A stretch of DNA of 64,000 bases. It comes from Anaerotruncus massiliensis (ex Togo et al. 2026) (GTDB lineage: Bacteria; Bacillota; Clostridia; Oscillospirales; Ruminococcaceae). Positions 25,272-34,440 of this stretch are shown here, in pieces. The DNA lies in contig NZ_LT962687.1 of the NCBI RefSeq assembly GCF_900199635.1, positions 2,232,541-2,296,540 of the forward strand, read 5' to 3'. Each line of letters opens with the position of its first letter. Positions within the stretch are counted from its first letter, which is position 1. The notes beneath the pieces are model-generated. The model did no database searches. It saw only the letters and a program-made list of their open reading frames with translations, and was not told where the DNA came from. Made by a program: the position numbers and the translations under genes.

Positions 25272-26564
25272 TTATCCATACACAAGGGTTGGAAGCCAGG
25301 TCGAGAGCACGGGAATGAAAGTAAAGAGCAGCATGCAGAAGATCAGCAGCCCGATGAAGGGGAGCAGCGCCTTGGACAGCCGCGATATCGGGATATCCAG
25401 CAGCGGGGAGACCAGAAAGATCACCATGCCGAAGGGCGGCGTCACCGCGCCGATCTGGGTGATAAAGACGATCAGCAGCCCGAAATGGATCATGTCGATG
25501 CCCAGCGCCTGCGCCGTCCCGAGCAGCAGCGGCACCATGATGATGATCGCCGCGCCCCCCTCCATGAAGAGGCCCAGCAGTACGAAGATCAGGTCTACCA
25601 TCAACAGGAAGGTGACGCGGTTGAACTGGACGGTGGTCAGGTATTCGGTGATGCGGTGGGGCAGACGTTCATAGCTCAGGTAGAAGCTCAGGACGTTCGC
25701 CGCGCACATGATGACCAGCACGGTGGCCGTTCCGGTGACGGCATCCTTGAGGATCGGCCAGATGTGCTCCATTTTGAGCTCCCTATGGATGAAGACGCCG
25801 ACGAACAGCGCGTAAAAGACGCACAGCGCGCCGCACTCGGAGGCGGTGACGATGCCGATGCGGATCGCCATGATGATGACCAGCGGCAGCACGAGCGCCC
25901 AGCCCGCGTCCTTGACCAGCAGCAGGAGCTCTTTCCCCTTCGCGGGCCTTGTGCGGGTGGGGACGTAGCCGCGCCGCTTGGCGATCATATGTACGAGCAT
26001 CATCATCCCTACGGTCATGATGATCCCCGGGATCCATCCGGCCAGGAACATCCTTCCCACCGACACATTCGCAACAAAGGCGAAGAGGATGAGCCCGATG
26101 CCGGGCGGAATGATCGGGGTGATCATCGACGAGGCCGCGGTCACCGCCGCGCTGAAATCCTTGTCATAACCGCGCTCCAGCATCTCCGGGACAAGGATTT
26201 TACACTCGGTCGCCGCGTCGGACGCCGCCGAGCCGGAGATCCCTCCCATCAGTGCGGAGAGCAGAACGTTGACCTGCCCGAGCGCGCCCGGCAGGTGGCC
26301 AACGATCCCCTCGCAGAGGTTCATCAGCCGCTTGGTCACGCCGGCGTAGTTGAGCACCGCGCCCGCCGTGATGAAAAAGGGCACCGCCCAAAGCGAGCTG
26401 GATTCCACCTGTGCGACCAGCCGCTGCAGGACCATCTGCGGCGGCATCGTCGGGTTGATGAATAAAAAATAGGGCAGAACGCAGGCGATCAGCGCGATCG
26501 CGACCGGAACGCCCAGCAGGAACAGAGCAAACATCAGGTAGACCGGCAGCGCGCCCATGCTCAT
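25272..26564 (-). CDS. TRAP transporter large permease (DctM), second system
   Basis: 430 residues from ATG 26564 in ATGA overlap with the DctQ gene. About 12 membrane helices. DctM motifs: GGISGSAASDAATECKILVP, TPIIPPGIGLILFAF and AVTPPFGMVIFL. Uptake subunit for the solute bound by the DctP encoded at 27184-28245. The genomic company suggests a sugar acid or related carboxylate. Confidence 0.93.
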   Translation of the reverse strand: MSMGALPVYLMFALFLLGVPVAIALIACVLPYFLFINPTMPPQMVLQRLVAQVESSSLWAVPFFITAGAVLNYAGVTKRLMNLCEGIVGHLPGALGQVNVLLSALMGGISGSAASDAATECKILVPEMLERGYDKDFSAAVTAASSMITPIIPPGIGLILFAFVANVSVGRMFLAGWIPGIIMTVGMMMLVHMIAKRRGYVPTRTRPAKGKELLLLVKDAGWALVLPLVIIMAIRIGIVTASECGALCVFYALFVGVFIHRELKMEHIWPILKDAVTGTATVLVIMCAANVLSFYLSYERLPHRITEYLTTVQFNRVTFLLMVDLIFVLLGLFMEGGAAIIIMVPLLLGTAQALGIDMIHFGLLIVFITQIGAVTPPFGMVIFLVSPLLDIPISRLSKALLPFIGLLIFCMLLFTFIPVLSTWLPTLVYG

Positions 26565-27106
26565 TCCCGTCCGCCTCCTTTCGTCTCGCCCGGTCCGTCC
26601 GCCGCCGCGTCCCTTCGAAGGACGGCGGCCGACCGCCGGATCAGGTCGGTCAGCGTGTAGAACGCGATCATTCCAAAGCCGATGCAGATGGGGATGTCCA
26701 GCCAGAAATAGGGGATCGACAGGTTCGACGTCGTCCTGATCCACGCCGCGTTGGAAAAGTTCCAGCTGAGGTAGGCCACATAGGCGGACGTGACTAGCAC
26801 CACCAGATCGACAAAGACGCCGATCACCCGCTGGGCCGACTTGGGAAAGAGGTTGACCAGTACGTCGATCCCGAACATCATCTTCGCCTTATATCCGGCG
26901 GCCGCCCCGACAAAGATCGTCCAGGAGACGAACAGCGTCGTCAGTTCCTCCGCGCCCACCAGGACGAATTTGGTGAAAAAATAGCGTACGATGACATTGA
27001 CAAAGGTGGTGGTGCAGGCACCCGCCAGCGCGAGCCCCGCGATCAGCAGCACCCAGTTGTCCGCCAGCCAGCGCAGCCTGCCCCTGGCCTTTTCCATGCC
27101 GGTCAC
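26561..27106 (-). CDS. TRAP transporter small permease (DctQ), second system
   Basis: 181 residues from GTG 27106 (GAGAGG about 5 bases upstream); ATG 27097 is possible. Four membrane helices with VGAEELTTLFVSWTIFVGAA, the DctQ core. Sits between dctP and dctM, as is usual. Confidence 0.88.
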   Translation of the reverse strand: MTGMEKARGRLRWLADNWVLLIAGLALAGACTTTFVNVIVRYFFTKFVLVGAEELTTLFVSWTIFVGAAAGYKAKMMFGIDVLVNLFPKSAQRVIGVFVDLVVLVTSAYVAYLSWNFSNAAWIRTTSNLSIPYFWLDIPICIGFGMIAFYTLTDLIRRSAAVLRRDAAADGPGETKGGGRE

Positions 27107-27183
27107 GGCCCCCTCTCACAATCTTTTCCCGCCCGCCGGCGGCGCAGACCCGCGCCGCCGGCGGACACACACATAGATCCCCG

Positions 27184-28245
27184 TCAGCCCGCCTCGATAA
27201 TCGAGCGGATTGTATTGTAGATGTCGGGAGAAAAGCTCTGGATATTGGTGTACATATCCTTGCAGGCGTCCGCGAACGCCTGACGTTCCTCGTCGGACAG
27301 CTCGATGATCGTCGTGCCGTAATCGCGGAAGGTCTCCAGCGCCTCCTCCTCGTTGCCGTCGACCGTCGCGTTGTAGGCAAGGCAGGTCGCGTTGACCTCT
27401 TCGTCCAGGATCGCGCGGTACTGCTCGGGAATGCTGTTGTAGACGTCGGTGCTCATGATGACAACGTCGGCGCAGATGATATGGCTGGTCAGCGTCAGGT
27501 AGGGGCCGACCTCGTTGAGGCTGCTCGAAAGCAGCGTGTAGGTGGGAGCCTCGACGATGTCGATGATTCCCTGCTGAAGGCCCTGGTAGGTCTCGTTGAA
27601 GGGCAGGGTGATCGGCGAAGAGCCGAACGCCTTATACATCTCGACGAACATCAGCCCGCCGGACACGCGCGCGTTTTTTCCCACGAGGTCCTGCGGGGTC
27701 CGGATCGGGAAGGTGCTGATCATGTGGCGGTGGCCGCCGTTCCAGCCGAAGAACATCACATGGATGTTGCTGTCGTCCAGCTGCCCCTTGAGCCCCGCGT
27801 ACCAGTCGGATTTGGCGATGACCTGCATGTCCTCCCAGCTATCGTAGAGGTAGGCGCCGTTAAGCGCCGCATGGTCGGGGCAGTAGTCCGCCAAAAAGTC
27901 CGAGCTGCAGTTGGTCATCATCGGCACGCCCTGCTGGATCATCTCCGCGATGTCGGCCAGCGAACCGAGCTCGTTATTCGGGTACATCTCCATCGTGATG
28001 TGGCCGTCCGTCCGTTCGGTGACCCGTTTGCACATCTCGTCAAGCATCATCATGTCGGGATTCGTGGCCGCGGAAGCGCCGCTGAATTTGATCGTGATGT
28101 GAAAATCATCTCCAGGATCGGCCGCCGCGCCGTCCGTGGGCGCGGCAGCGGCGGAGGGGGCTGTCGCGGCGGGTTGCTGCCCGCAGGCGCTCAGCGAAAG
28201 CGCAAAACAGAGCAGCACAGTGATTGCCAGGATACGCTTTTTCAT
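27184..28245 (-). CDS. TRAP transporter solute-binding lipoprotein (DctP), second system
   Basis: 353 residues. Lipobox LSAC (Cys21) after a signal peptide, then an Ala-rich linker. DctP core with ELGSLADIAEMIQQGVPM, RTPQDLVGKNARVSGG with the ligand-clamping Arg region, and NETYQGLQQGIIDIVEAP. SD GGAAGGA. Follows the RhaM-like and Fe-ADH genes in the same direction (70-bp gap), so uptake and first catabolic steps are co-regulated. Confidence 0.93.
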   Translation of the reverse strand: MKKRILAITVLLCFALSLSACGQQPAATAPSAAAAPTDGAAADPGDDFHITIKFSGASAATNPDMMMLDEMCKRVTERTDGHITMEMYPNNELGSLADIAEMIQQGVPMMTNCSSDFLADYCPDHAALNGAYLYDSWEDMQVIAKSDWYAGLKGQLDDSNIHVMFFGWNGGHRHMISTFPIRTPQDLVGKNARVSGGLMFVEMYKAFGSSPITLPFNETYQGLQQGIIDIVEAPTYTLLSSSLNEVGPYLTLTSHIICADVVIMSTDVYNSIPEQYRAILDEEVNATCLAYNATVDGNEEEALETFRDYGTTIIELSDEERQAFADACKDMYTNIQSFSPDIYNTIRSIIEAG

Positions 28246-28314
28246 ATTCCTTCCTCCCAGTTCCGATTGTCCGTCGTTTTTCCGCTTCTTCCACCTGCGT
28301 GGGGCCGCTTCCCA

Positions 28315-28632
28315 TTAAAAATCGTGGTGCCAGAACTCCTCCAGCGCGATCTTCATTTCCTCCCCGTCGACCGGCTCCATAAAGGCGCCCGTCGTCTCCT
28401 GCCACTTGGGGCTGACGGGCTTGGCCGCCTTGCGCGCCATGTCCGCCTCGAAGTCGTCGCCGAGGTATTCATAGCAGGAGAAAAGGTAGTCGCCGCAGCG
28501 GAAGATGGTGAAGTTGCGCATATTCGCCTCATGGGCGGCTTCCACAACCTCTGGCCAGATGCCGTCGTGCACCCGCCTGTACTCCTCCGCCACGCCTGGT
28601 TTGAGCTTGGTGATCGTTGCAATCCGTTTCAT
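28315..28632 (-). CDS. L-rhamnose mutarotase family protein (RhaM-like)
   Basis: 105 residues, full family length. Ferredoxin-like alpha/beta fold with KPGVAEEYRRVHDGIWPEV (catalytic His region) and a Trp/His-rich end (KWQETTG, EFWHHDF). RhaM interconverts alpha and beta anomers of L-rhamnose; relatives act on other deoxysugars. No rhamnose isomerase, kinase or aldolase is nearby, so the substrate here is probably a different reducing sugar or sugar acid. SD GGAAGG. Lies between the TRAP and Fe-ADH genes. Confidence 0.85.
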   Translation of the reverse strand: MKRIATITKLKPGVAEEYRRVHDGIWPEVVEAAHEANMRNFTIFRCGDYLFSCYEYLGDDFEADMARKAAKPVSPKWQETTGAFMEPVDGEEMKIALEEFWHHDF

Positions 28633-28667
28633 GGTTCTTTCCGCCTTCCGTCAGATTTCCACCGGGG

Positions 28668-29822
28668 CTACACCCCGAGGAGCTTATGATAGATCGCATA
28701 GGAATCCTCGATCGTGAACGGCCCGGGGTTGGTCGCGTAGGCGACCGTGTTCTGCATCGACGCCTTGGCCAGAAGGTCGATGTCCCCGCCTTTGACGCCG
28801 TAGTCGAAGAGCGTCTTCCCATAGCGGATGATCGGTCCGTATTCCCGCATCAGGCGGACGAACGCCAGCGCGTCCTGCCGGTCGTCGCCGCTCGCCCGCA
28901 CGCCCGGGACGCTCCGGAACAGCTCCGCGTAGGCATGACATCCGTTCCGGATGTTCACCTCCATCGTGTCGGGGAAAAAGATCGCCACCGCAAAGCCGTG
29001 CGGGACATGGAAGTGGATGCCCGGCCCATAGGACATCCCGTGGGCGGCGCCGGTGCTCGCGTTGTCGATGGCGTATCCCGCCAGGCAGCTCCCCAGCAGC
29101 ATCTCCTCACGGTATTGCAGGTTCCCCGGCTCCTCCGCGACCTTCGGGAGCGTCTCGTAGAGGCGCAGGAACGCCTCGCGGGAGAAGAGCCGCGTCAGCT
29201 CGTTGGCCTTGGGGGAGACGTAGGATTCCACCGCGTGCACGATGGCATCCATACCGCAGCCGACCGTCAGGTCCACCGGGAGCGATGCGCCCAGCTCCGC
29301 GCAGAGCAGCGCGTAGGTGGGCACCACGCCCGGACCCACCACGCCGCGCTTGAAGGCCGACCGGGTGTTGATGAGGACGGCCGCGCCCGAAATCTCGCAG
29401 CCGGTCCCGGCCGTGGTCGGGATGCAGATCTTTTTGACGCCGGCGGTCAACTGCCTGCTGGTGCCCTGATAGTCCTCGATCACTCCCTCGTTTTCGATCA
29501 GGGCGGAGACCGCCTTTGCGAGGTCGAGGACGCTGCCCCCGCCGATCGCGACGAACATGTCCAGCCCACGGCCCCGGTAGATCCCGGCCAGTTCGTTGAC
29601 CAGGCCGGTCGTCGGCTCGCCCGACGGGATGGACCGAAGCTTGATCTCCCTGCCCGGTCCCTCGGCGGCCGAAAGCATTTTGGCGACGGCGGGGTGCTGT
29701 GCGACATGCTCGTCCGCGAACACCAGGACGTTGCGGCTGCCCTCCTTATCCAGCAGGTGGACAACACCCGCCGCGAGGTCCCTTTCCATCAGAACATCTG
29801 TTTTGACATGAAAATATTGCAT
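28668..29822 (-). CDS. iron-containing (group III) alcohol dehydrogenase
   Basis: 384 residues with very strong SD AAAGGAGGT. Fold type confirmed by the NAD-loop GGGSVLDLAKAVSAL, TTAGTGCEISGAAVL and the metal-binding set in TVGCGMDAIVHAVE and GAAHGMSYGPGIHFHVPHG. Oxidises or reduces a short-chain alcohol or aldehyde with NAD(P)H. First gene of the minus-strand half of the island. It could reduce the aldehyde produced by the glycyl radical enzyme. Confidence 0.92.
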   Translation of the reverse strand: MQYFHVKTDVLMERDLAAGVVHLLDKEGSRNVLVFADEHVAQHPAVAKMLSAAEGPGREIKLRSIPSGEPTTGLVNELAGIYRGRGLDMFVAIGGGSVLDLAKAVSALIENEGVIEDYQGTSRQLTAGVKKICIPTTAGTGCEISGAAVLINTRSAFKRGVVGPGVVPTYALLCAELGASLPVDLTVGCGMDAIVHAVESYVSPKANELTRLFSREAFLRLYETLPKVAEEPGNLQYREEMLLGSCLAGYAIDNASTGAAHGMSYGPGIHFHVPHGFAVAIFFPDTMEVNIRNGCHAYAELFRSVPGVRASGDDRQDALAFVRLMREYGPIIRYGKTLFDYGVKGGDIDLLAKASMQNTVAYATNPGPFTIEDSYAIYHKLLGV

Positions 29823-30064
29823 TGCGGCACGACCTCCTTTGTCTTCATGTTAATTGCAAACAGATTTTGCCGCAATAAGTAAATGTAATATTTTCCTAGG
29901 CAAATTTTCATAATTTTCCGATTTCAGGAAACCTCTCCCGCCCGGACATTTCCGACAAAATATCTGCCGGCCAAAATTGAATTCTGGATAACTCGCTTAC
30001 ATTTTTTTGAAACCCGTTTACCTTTCCGCCGGATATGCAAATACCCAAAAAGAAAATGTGCTGT

Positions 30065-30123
30065 TTTTCATCATGAAAATGACGGTTTTTCTCATTGAAA
30101 CCGCACCTGGCGCCATCTATGAT
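30065..30123 (+). promoter_or_regulatory. promoter and palindromic operator of the glycyl radical enzyme operon
   Basis: TTGAAA (30095-30100), 17-bp spacer, TATGAT (30118-30123). Just upstream, TTTTCATCATGAAAA (30065-30079) is a perfect 15-bp palindrome. A degenerate copy, TTTTTCTCATTGAAA (30086-30100), overlaps the -35. The 344-bp divergent gap (29823-30166) is AT-rich and contains no other gene. The LacI protein at 24088 is a candidate binder. Confidence 0.65.
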
Positions 30124-30166
30124 AACGGTGGAAGCAACATTTACCGCCTTACCGGGAGGGAACGTC

Positions 30167-30925
30167 ATGAAGCTGTTTGATGTCAATGGAAAACGCGCGA
30201 TCGTCACCGGCGGCAGCCGGGGGCTGGGAGGCGCGATGGCCGTCGGGCTGATGGAACACGGCTGCAAGGTCGCCGTGGTTGCCGCCAGCCCGCAGACGGC
30301 CGAACGGGTCGCGGCCTTTGCGCGGCCCGGCTGGGAGTACGGCTGCGTCGCGGCGGACCTCTCCCGCCAGGAAGAACGGGAGCGCGCCTTCCGGGAGTCG
30401 CTGGAGCTGCTGGACGGCCGGGTGGACCTGCTGGTCAACGCGGCGGGCATCCAGCGCAAGCACCCCTGCGCGGAATTCCCGCTGCCCGACTGGCAGGAGG
30501 TGCTGGAGGTGAACCTCACCGCCACCTTTGCGATGTGCCAGCTCGCGGGGAAACGGATGCTCGAACAGAGGCGCGGCAAAATCGTCAACATCGCGTCGAT
30601 GGGCAGCTACATCGGGAGCGTGAACGTCCCCGCCTACGTCGCGAGCAAGGGAGGCGTCGTCCAGCTCACCAAGGCCCTCTCGAACGAGTGGTCGGGGCGC
30701 GGGGTGTGCGTCAACGCGATCGCGCCGGGATATATGCACACCGACCTCACCATCTTTCTGATGCGGGACGAGACGCGCAACCGCGAAATCCTCAGTCGTA
30801 TCCCGATGGGCCGCTGGGGCGAGCCGGAGGACCTCATCGGAACGCTCCTCTTCCTCGCGTCCGCCGCGTCGGACTATGTCACCGGCGCCGTCATCCCGGT
30901 CGACGGCGGATTTCTGGGACGATAG
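30167..30925 (+). CDS. short-chain dehydrogenase (KduD-like)
   Basis: 252 residues from ATG 30167 (SD GGGAGGG); the longer upstream frame is promoter DNA. Classical SDR: TGGSRGLGGAMA cofactor loop, NAAG, catalytic Ser and YVASK (Tyr/Lys), and PVDGGF near the end. Closest in feel to 2-deoxy-3-keto-sugar-acid dehydrogenases such as KduD. NAD(P)-dependent oxidation or reduction of a sugar-acid intermediate is likely. First gene of the glycyl radical enzyme operon. Confidence 0.88.
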   Translation: MKLFDVNGKRAIVTGGSRGLGGAMAVGLMEHGCKVAVVAASPQTAERVAAFARPGWEYGCVAADLSRQEERERAFRESLELLDGRVDLLVNAAGIQRKHPCAEFPLPDWQEVLEVNLTATFAMCQLAGKRMLEQRRGKIVNIASMGSYIGSVNVPAYVASKGGVVQLTKALSNEWSGRGVCVNAIAPGYMHTDLTIFLMRDETRNREILSRIPMGRWGEPEDLIGTLLFLASAASDYVTGAVIPVDGGFLGR

Positions 30926-30960
30926 CCGCCCCCAAAGCCAATAGTAAGGAGGAAACGCTT

Positions 30961-33240
30961 ATGAGCAAGCCCCGCAGGGAATACGCGCCGAAATTTACGG
31001 TGGGGGACCGGCTGCAGCGGGTGATGGAATATAACCAGCGCCTCGCATCGACCGGCCGCCGCAACCTCTACACCGCGGACACCACCCAGCTCGTCTACCA
31101 CTGGACCGACAAAAGCAACGGCATCGTGCCCCAGACGGGCGAATGGTCCTACCCCGTGGAGACGAACCTCTCGCTGGGCGACCACGCCTGCCGCGTGGAC
31201 ATCGGAGTTTCCTTCCCGAAGTACGACGAGGTGCCCTCGCATGTCGACGGGTACGAGGAGACGCCCGAAAACTTCGCACGCGACTACGCCTTCCTCCTCG
31301 AGCACTCCCCCGCGGAGATCCATCCGGACGAATCGATCGTCGGGGAATTCCACTGGGAGATGAACGAGATCCGCAAATACTACTTCGGCGACAAGGTGCA
31401 TGAGCTCGGCAGGCAGGTGCGCAAGCTGGGCGCGGGCGGCACGAGTCACGGGCACACCTGCCCCGACTATTCCATCGGGCTCAGCCAGGGCTGGGGCGGC
31501 ATCCTCCGGCGGACCGAAGAAAGCCTCGCCATGTACACGAGACTCGGGCAGGAACGCAAGGCGCAGTACCTGCGCGGAGCCAAAATCACCTGCGAGGCGA
31601 TCATCCGCTACATCGAGAAGCACGCGGAGAAGGCTCGCGCCCTCGCCGCCCGGACGGACGACCCCGAACAGAAGGCGCTCTATGAGCTGATCGCCCGCGA
31701 CTGCGCCCACATCGCCGCGGCCCCTCCCGAGACCTACCATCAGGCGGTGCAGTGGCTCCAGTTTGCCATCATGACCGACCGCATGGTCGGCCACGGCAAC
31801 GGCTACGGCCGGCTGGACCTCTATCTGGGTGAATTCTACCGGCGGGACGTCGCGCGCGGCGTCCTCACCCGCCAGCAGGCGCGGGAATACCTGGCCGAAT
31901 TCTTTTTAAAGGTACGCGGGCAGCACTTCTCGATCGGCGGGCGGCTTCAGGACGGCAGCGACGCGAGCTGTGAAATGAGCTTCGTCGTGCTGGAAGCCTA
32001 CGACATGATCGACGACTACAACAACCTCTTTCTCATGTGGCATAAGGACATCGACCCCGCCCTCTTCCGCTACGCCTGCGACGTGCTCGTCCGGCACGGG
32101 GCGAGCGTGCCGTCGCTGGCCAACTACGACCTGCTCGTCGACTGCGAACTGCGCTCGGGCGTGGACCCCGACATCGCCTGGACCGTCTCGGTGAGCGGAT
32201 GCCAGTGGTTCTGCATCCCCGGGCGGGAGTACTGCGACCAGGACGTGAACGCCCTCGTCCTGCTCGACCCGATGTGGCGCGCAATCGACCGCGCGGTCAC
32301 GGAGAACGCCGGCGACTTTGAAGTCTTCTACCGGCTGTTCGAGGCGGAGTTCCGGCGCACCGTCGAGGCGCTGCGCCTCTTCAAGGACGCGCAGTACGAG
32401 GTGCTCGACCGGGTGTGGCCGGAGATCGCCACCTCCCTCAACTGCCACGGCCCGATCGAACGCGGCGTCGACATCACGGGGCCGCGCGGCGTCGACGTGC
32501 AGTACACCTCCACCAACATCCTCGGCCTTCCAAACGTGGCCGATTCGCTGCACGCCATCAAAAAGCTTGTCTACGAGGAGGGGCGTTATACGATGGCGGA
32601 GGTGCGCGAGGCAACGAAGGAAAACTGGAAGGGCCGCGAGGAGATGCGACAGCGGTTTCTCAACGAGGACAAGTTCGGCAACGACCTCGACGAGGTGGAC
32701 GGGATGTACGTGCGCATCTGCGATATGATCGCCGGCGTGCTCGACAATACCTTCAACAGCCGCGGCCAGCAGTACCGCGCCTCCCTCTTCCAGTTCCAGG
32801 GGCACACCTGCGTGGACGTGCTGCCCGCGACGCCCGACGGCAGGCTCGCCGAGGAGCCCCTCGCCCACGGCTGCAACCCGACCGCGGGCAGGAACACGCG
32901 GGGGCTTTTCGCGACCGCCAACTCGCTCACCAAGGCGCAAAACGTCAAATTCCAGGGCGGCTCCCTCCAGGTGGAGCTGCAGCCCCGCTTCTTCGACGGG
33001 CGCGAAAATCCGACGCAGTACATCATGGACTTCGCCGAGGCGTTCTTCAAGCGGGGCGGGTTCCAGATCAATCTGAACATCATCGACCTCGAGGCGCTCC
33101 GGGACGCGATCGACCACCCGGAAAAACCGGAATACCAGAACCTCATCATCAAGGTCACCGGCTACACCAGCCGGTTCATCTGCCTGGCAAAGCCGTTCCA
33201 GAAGGAATTCTGCGCCCGGAACAACTACTCCGGAATGTAA
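30961..33240 (+). CDS. atypical glycyl radical enzyme (PFL/dehydratase superfamily)
   Basis: 759 residues from ATG 30961 (SD AAGGAGG). The glycyl radical loop is KVTGYTSRF with Gly734, 26 residues from the end. The thiyl Cys is Cys414 in VSGCQWFCIPG. Superfamily features GTSHGHTCPDYSIGL and NVADSLHAIKKLVYEE are present. Known dehydratases and C-N/C-S lyases (HypD, CutC, IslA) have GCVE with a catalytic Glu two residues after the Cys. Here that position is Trp416 and a second Cys (418) follows. The enzyme therefore belongs to none of the motif classes I know. It needs the activase at 34441-35409. Neighbours suggest a sugar, polyol or sugar-acid substrate. Confidence 0.9.
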   Translation: MSKPRREYAPKFTVGDRLQRVMEYNQRLASTGRRNLYTADTTQLVYHWTDKSNGIVPQTGEWSYPVETNLSLGDHACRVDIGVSFPKYDEVPSHVDGYEETPENFARDYAFLLEHSPAEIHPDESIVGEFHWEMNEIRKYYFGDKVHELGRQVRKLGAGGTSHGHTCPDYSIGLSQGWGGILRRTEESLAMYTRLGQERKAQYLRGAKITCEAIIRYIEKHAEKARALAARTDDPEQKALYELIARDCAHIAAAPPETYHQAVQWLQFAIMTDRMVGHGNGYGRLDLYLGEFYRRDVARGVLTRQQAREYLAEFFLKVRGQHFSIGGRLQDGSDASCEMSFVVLEAYDMIDDYNNLFLMWHKDIDPALFRYACDVLVRHGASVPSLANYDLLVDCELRSGVDPDIAWTVSVSGCQWFCIPGREYCDQDVNALVLLDPMWRAIDRAVTENAGDFEVFYRLFEAEFRRTVEALRLFKDAQYEVLDRVWPEIATSLNCHGPIERGVDITGPRGVDVQYTSTNILGLPNVADSLHAIKKLVYEEGRYTMAEVREATKENWKGREEMRQRFLNEDKFGNDLDEVDGMYVRICDMIAGVLDNTFNSRGQQYRASLFQFQGHTCVDVLPATPDGRLAEEPLAHGCNPTAGRNTRGLFATANSLTKAQNVKFQGGSLQVELQPRFFDGRENPTQYIMDFAEAFFKRGGFQINLNIIDLEALRDAIDHPEKPEYQNLIIKVTGYTSRFICLAKPFQKEFCARNNYSGM

Positions 33241-33277
33241 GCCGTTTTTCATCCGAATAGGAAAGGGAAGGTGCATT

Positions 33278-34363
33278 ATGACAAAGCCAGCCGAAATCCC
33301 CTCCACCATGCGGGCCCTGGTCGCGTACGGCAAGCACGATTACCGCCTCGAGCCGGCCTATCCCGTACCCGGCTGCGGGGACGACGAGATGCTCGTCAAA
33401 AGCGAGGGCTCGGGCATCTGCGCGGGCGACCTCAAAAACTATCAGGGCGCGTCGATGTACTGGGGCGGCGACGGGATGGTGGGCATCTGCCGGCCTCCCT
33501 TCATCCCCGGCCACGAGTTCGTCGGCCGCATCGTCAAAACCGGGAAAAACGTCACCGGCTTCCAACCGGGCGACCGGGTGGTCGCCGAGCAGATCGTCCC
33601 CTGCGGGCATTGCCGCTTCTGCCGGACGGGAAAGTACTGGATGTGCAAAAACCGGGGCGGCTTCGGCTTCTATAAGGAGCTCAACGGCGGTATGGGGGAA
33701 TATGTGCGTTTCCTGCCCGAGACGCGCGTCTACAAGATTCCGGAGGAGCTGCCCTTCGAGAAGGCCCTGCTGATCGAGCCGTACGCCTGCGCCAAGCACG
33801 CCGTGGACCGTGCGGACATCCACTGCGAGGACGTGGTGGTCATCTCGGGCGCGGGCACGCTGGGGCTGGCGATGATCACCTACGCACGCATGAAAAACCC
33901 CGCGAAGCTGATCGTGCTGGACATCAATCCTCAGCGGCTGGAGAAGGCGGCGGAGTTCGGCGCGGACCTCGTCATGAATCCGGCGGAAACCGACGCGGTG
34001 CAGGCGATCCGCGGCCTCACCGACGGCTACGGCTGCGACATCTATATCGAGGCGACCGGCCACTCCGCCAGCGTGGTGACCGGACTCAACGCGGTGCGCA
34101 AGCTGGGGGTCTTCGTCGAGTTCGGCGTCTTCGCCGAAAACACGACGGTCAACTGGTCGCTCATCGGCGACCGCAAGGAGCTTGACATCCGCGGGGCGCA
34201 CCTGAGCCCCTACTGCTACCCGTTCGTCATCGAGAACATCGTAAACGGGCGTCTGAAGACGGACGGCGTGGTCACCTCCGTCTTCCCCATCGAGCAGTGG
34301 GAAAAGGCGTTTGAATACGCCGGCGGCCAATACGGCGACTACAAGGTCGCGATCAGGTTTTAA
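33278..34363 (+). CDS. zinc-dependent medium-chain dehydrogenase
   Basis: 361 residues. Catalytic Zn site GSGICAGDLKNY and GHEFVGRIVKTGKNV; structural Zn Cys set CGHCRFCRTGKYWMC; Rossmann fold SGAGTLGLAMITYAR. Resembles sorbitol/threonine-type polyol dehydrogenases, so NAD(P)-linked oxidation of a secondary alcohol is likely. Lies 37 bp after the glycyl radical enzyme gene, with its own SD GGAAAGGGAAGG, and before a terminator hairpin. Confidence 0.92.
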   Translation: MTKPAEIPSTMRALVAYGKHDYRLEPAYPVPGCGDDEMLVKSEGSGICAGDLKNYQGASMYWGGDGMVGICRPPFIPGHEFVGRIVKTGKNVTGFQPGDRVVAEQIVPCGHCRFCRTGKYWMCKNRGGFGFYKELNGGMGEYVRFLPETRVYKIPEELPFEKALLIEPYACAKHAVDRADIHCEDVVVISGAGTLGLAMITYARMKNPAKLIVLDINPQRLEKAAEFGADLVMNPAETDAVQAIRGLTDGYGCDIYIEATGHSASVVTGLNAVRKLGVFVEFGVFAENTTVNWSLIGDRKELDIRGAHLSPYCYPFVIENIVNGRLKTDGVVTSVFPIEQWEKAFEYAGGQYGDYKVAIRF

Positions 34364-34371
34364 CAAGACGA

Positions 34372-34404
34372 ACGGCGCGCCGCGGGCCTGCGGCGCGCCG
34401 TTTT
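34372..34404 (+). terminator. hairpin terminator/attenuator between Zn-dehydrogenase and activase
   Basis: 12-bp arms ACGGCGCGCCGC / GCGGCGCGCCGT, loop GGGCCT, then TTT. The short T run and the co-directional activase 37 bp on suggest partial read-through, giving less activase than enzyme. Confidence 0.75.
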
Positions 34405-34440
34405 CCAGCCGGGCATGCGCCCGGGGAAAGGAAGCCTCCT

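Noticed and set aside
26561-26744. Longer N-terminus for the second DctM
   Set aside because: The extension overlaps DctQ in another frame and is Arg-rich; the ATGA overlap start at 26564 begins the first membrane helix.
29822-29875. TTGCGGCA / TGCCGCAA 8-bp inverted pair upstream of the Fe-ADH gene
   Set aside because: One arm overlaps the SD/start region, spacing is wide and no other copy is seen; chance is the simpler explanation.
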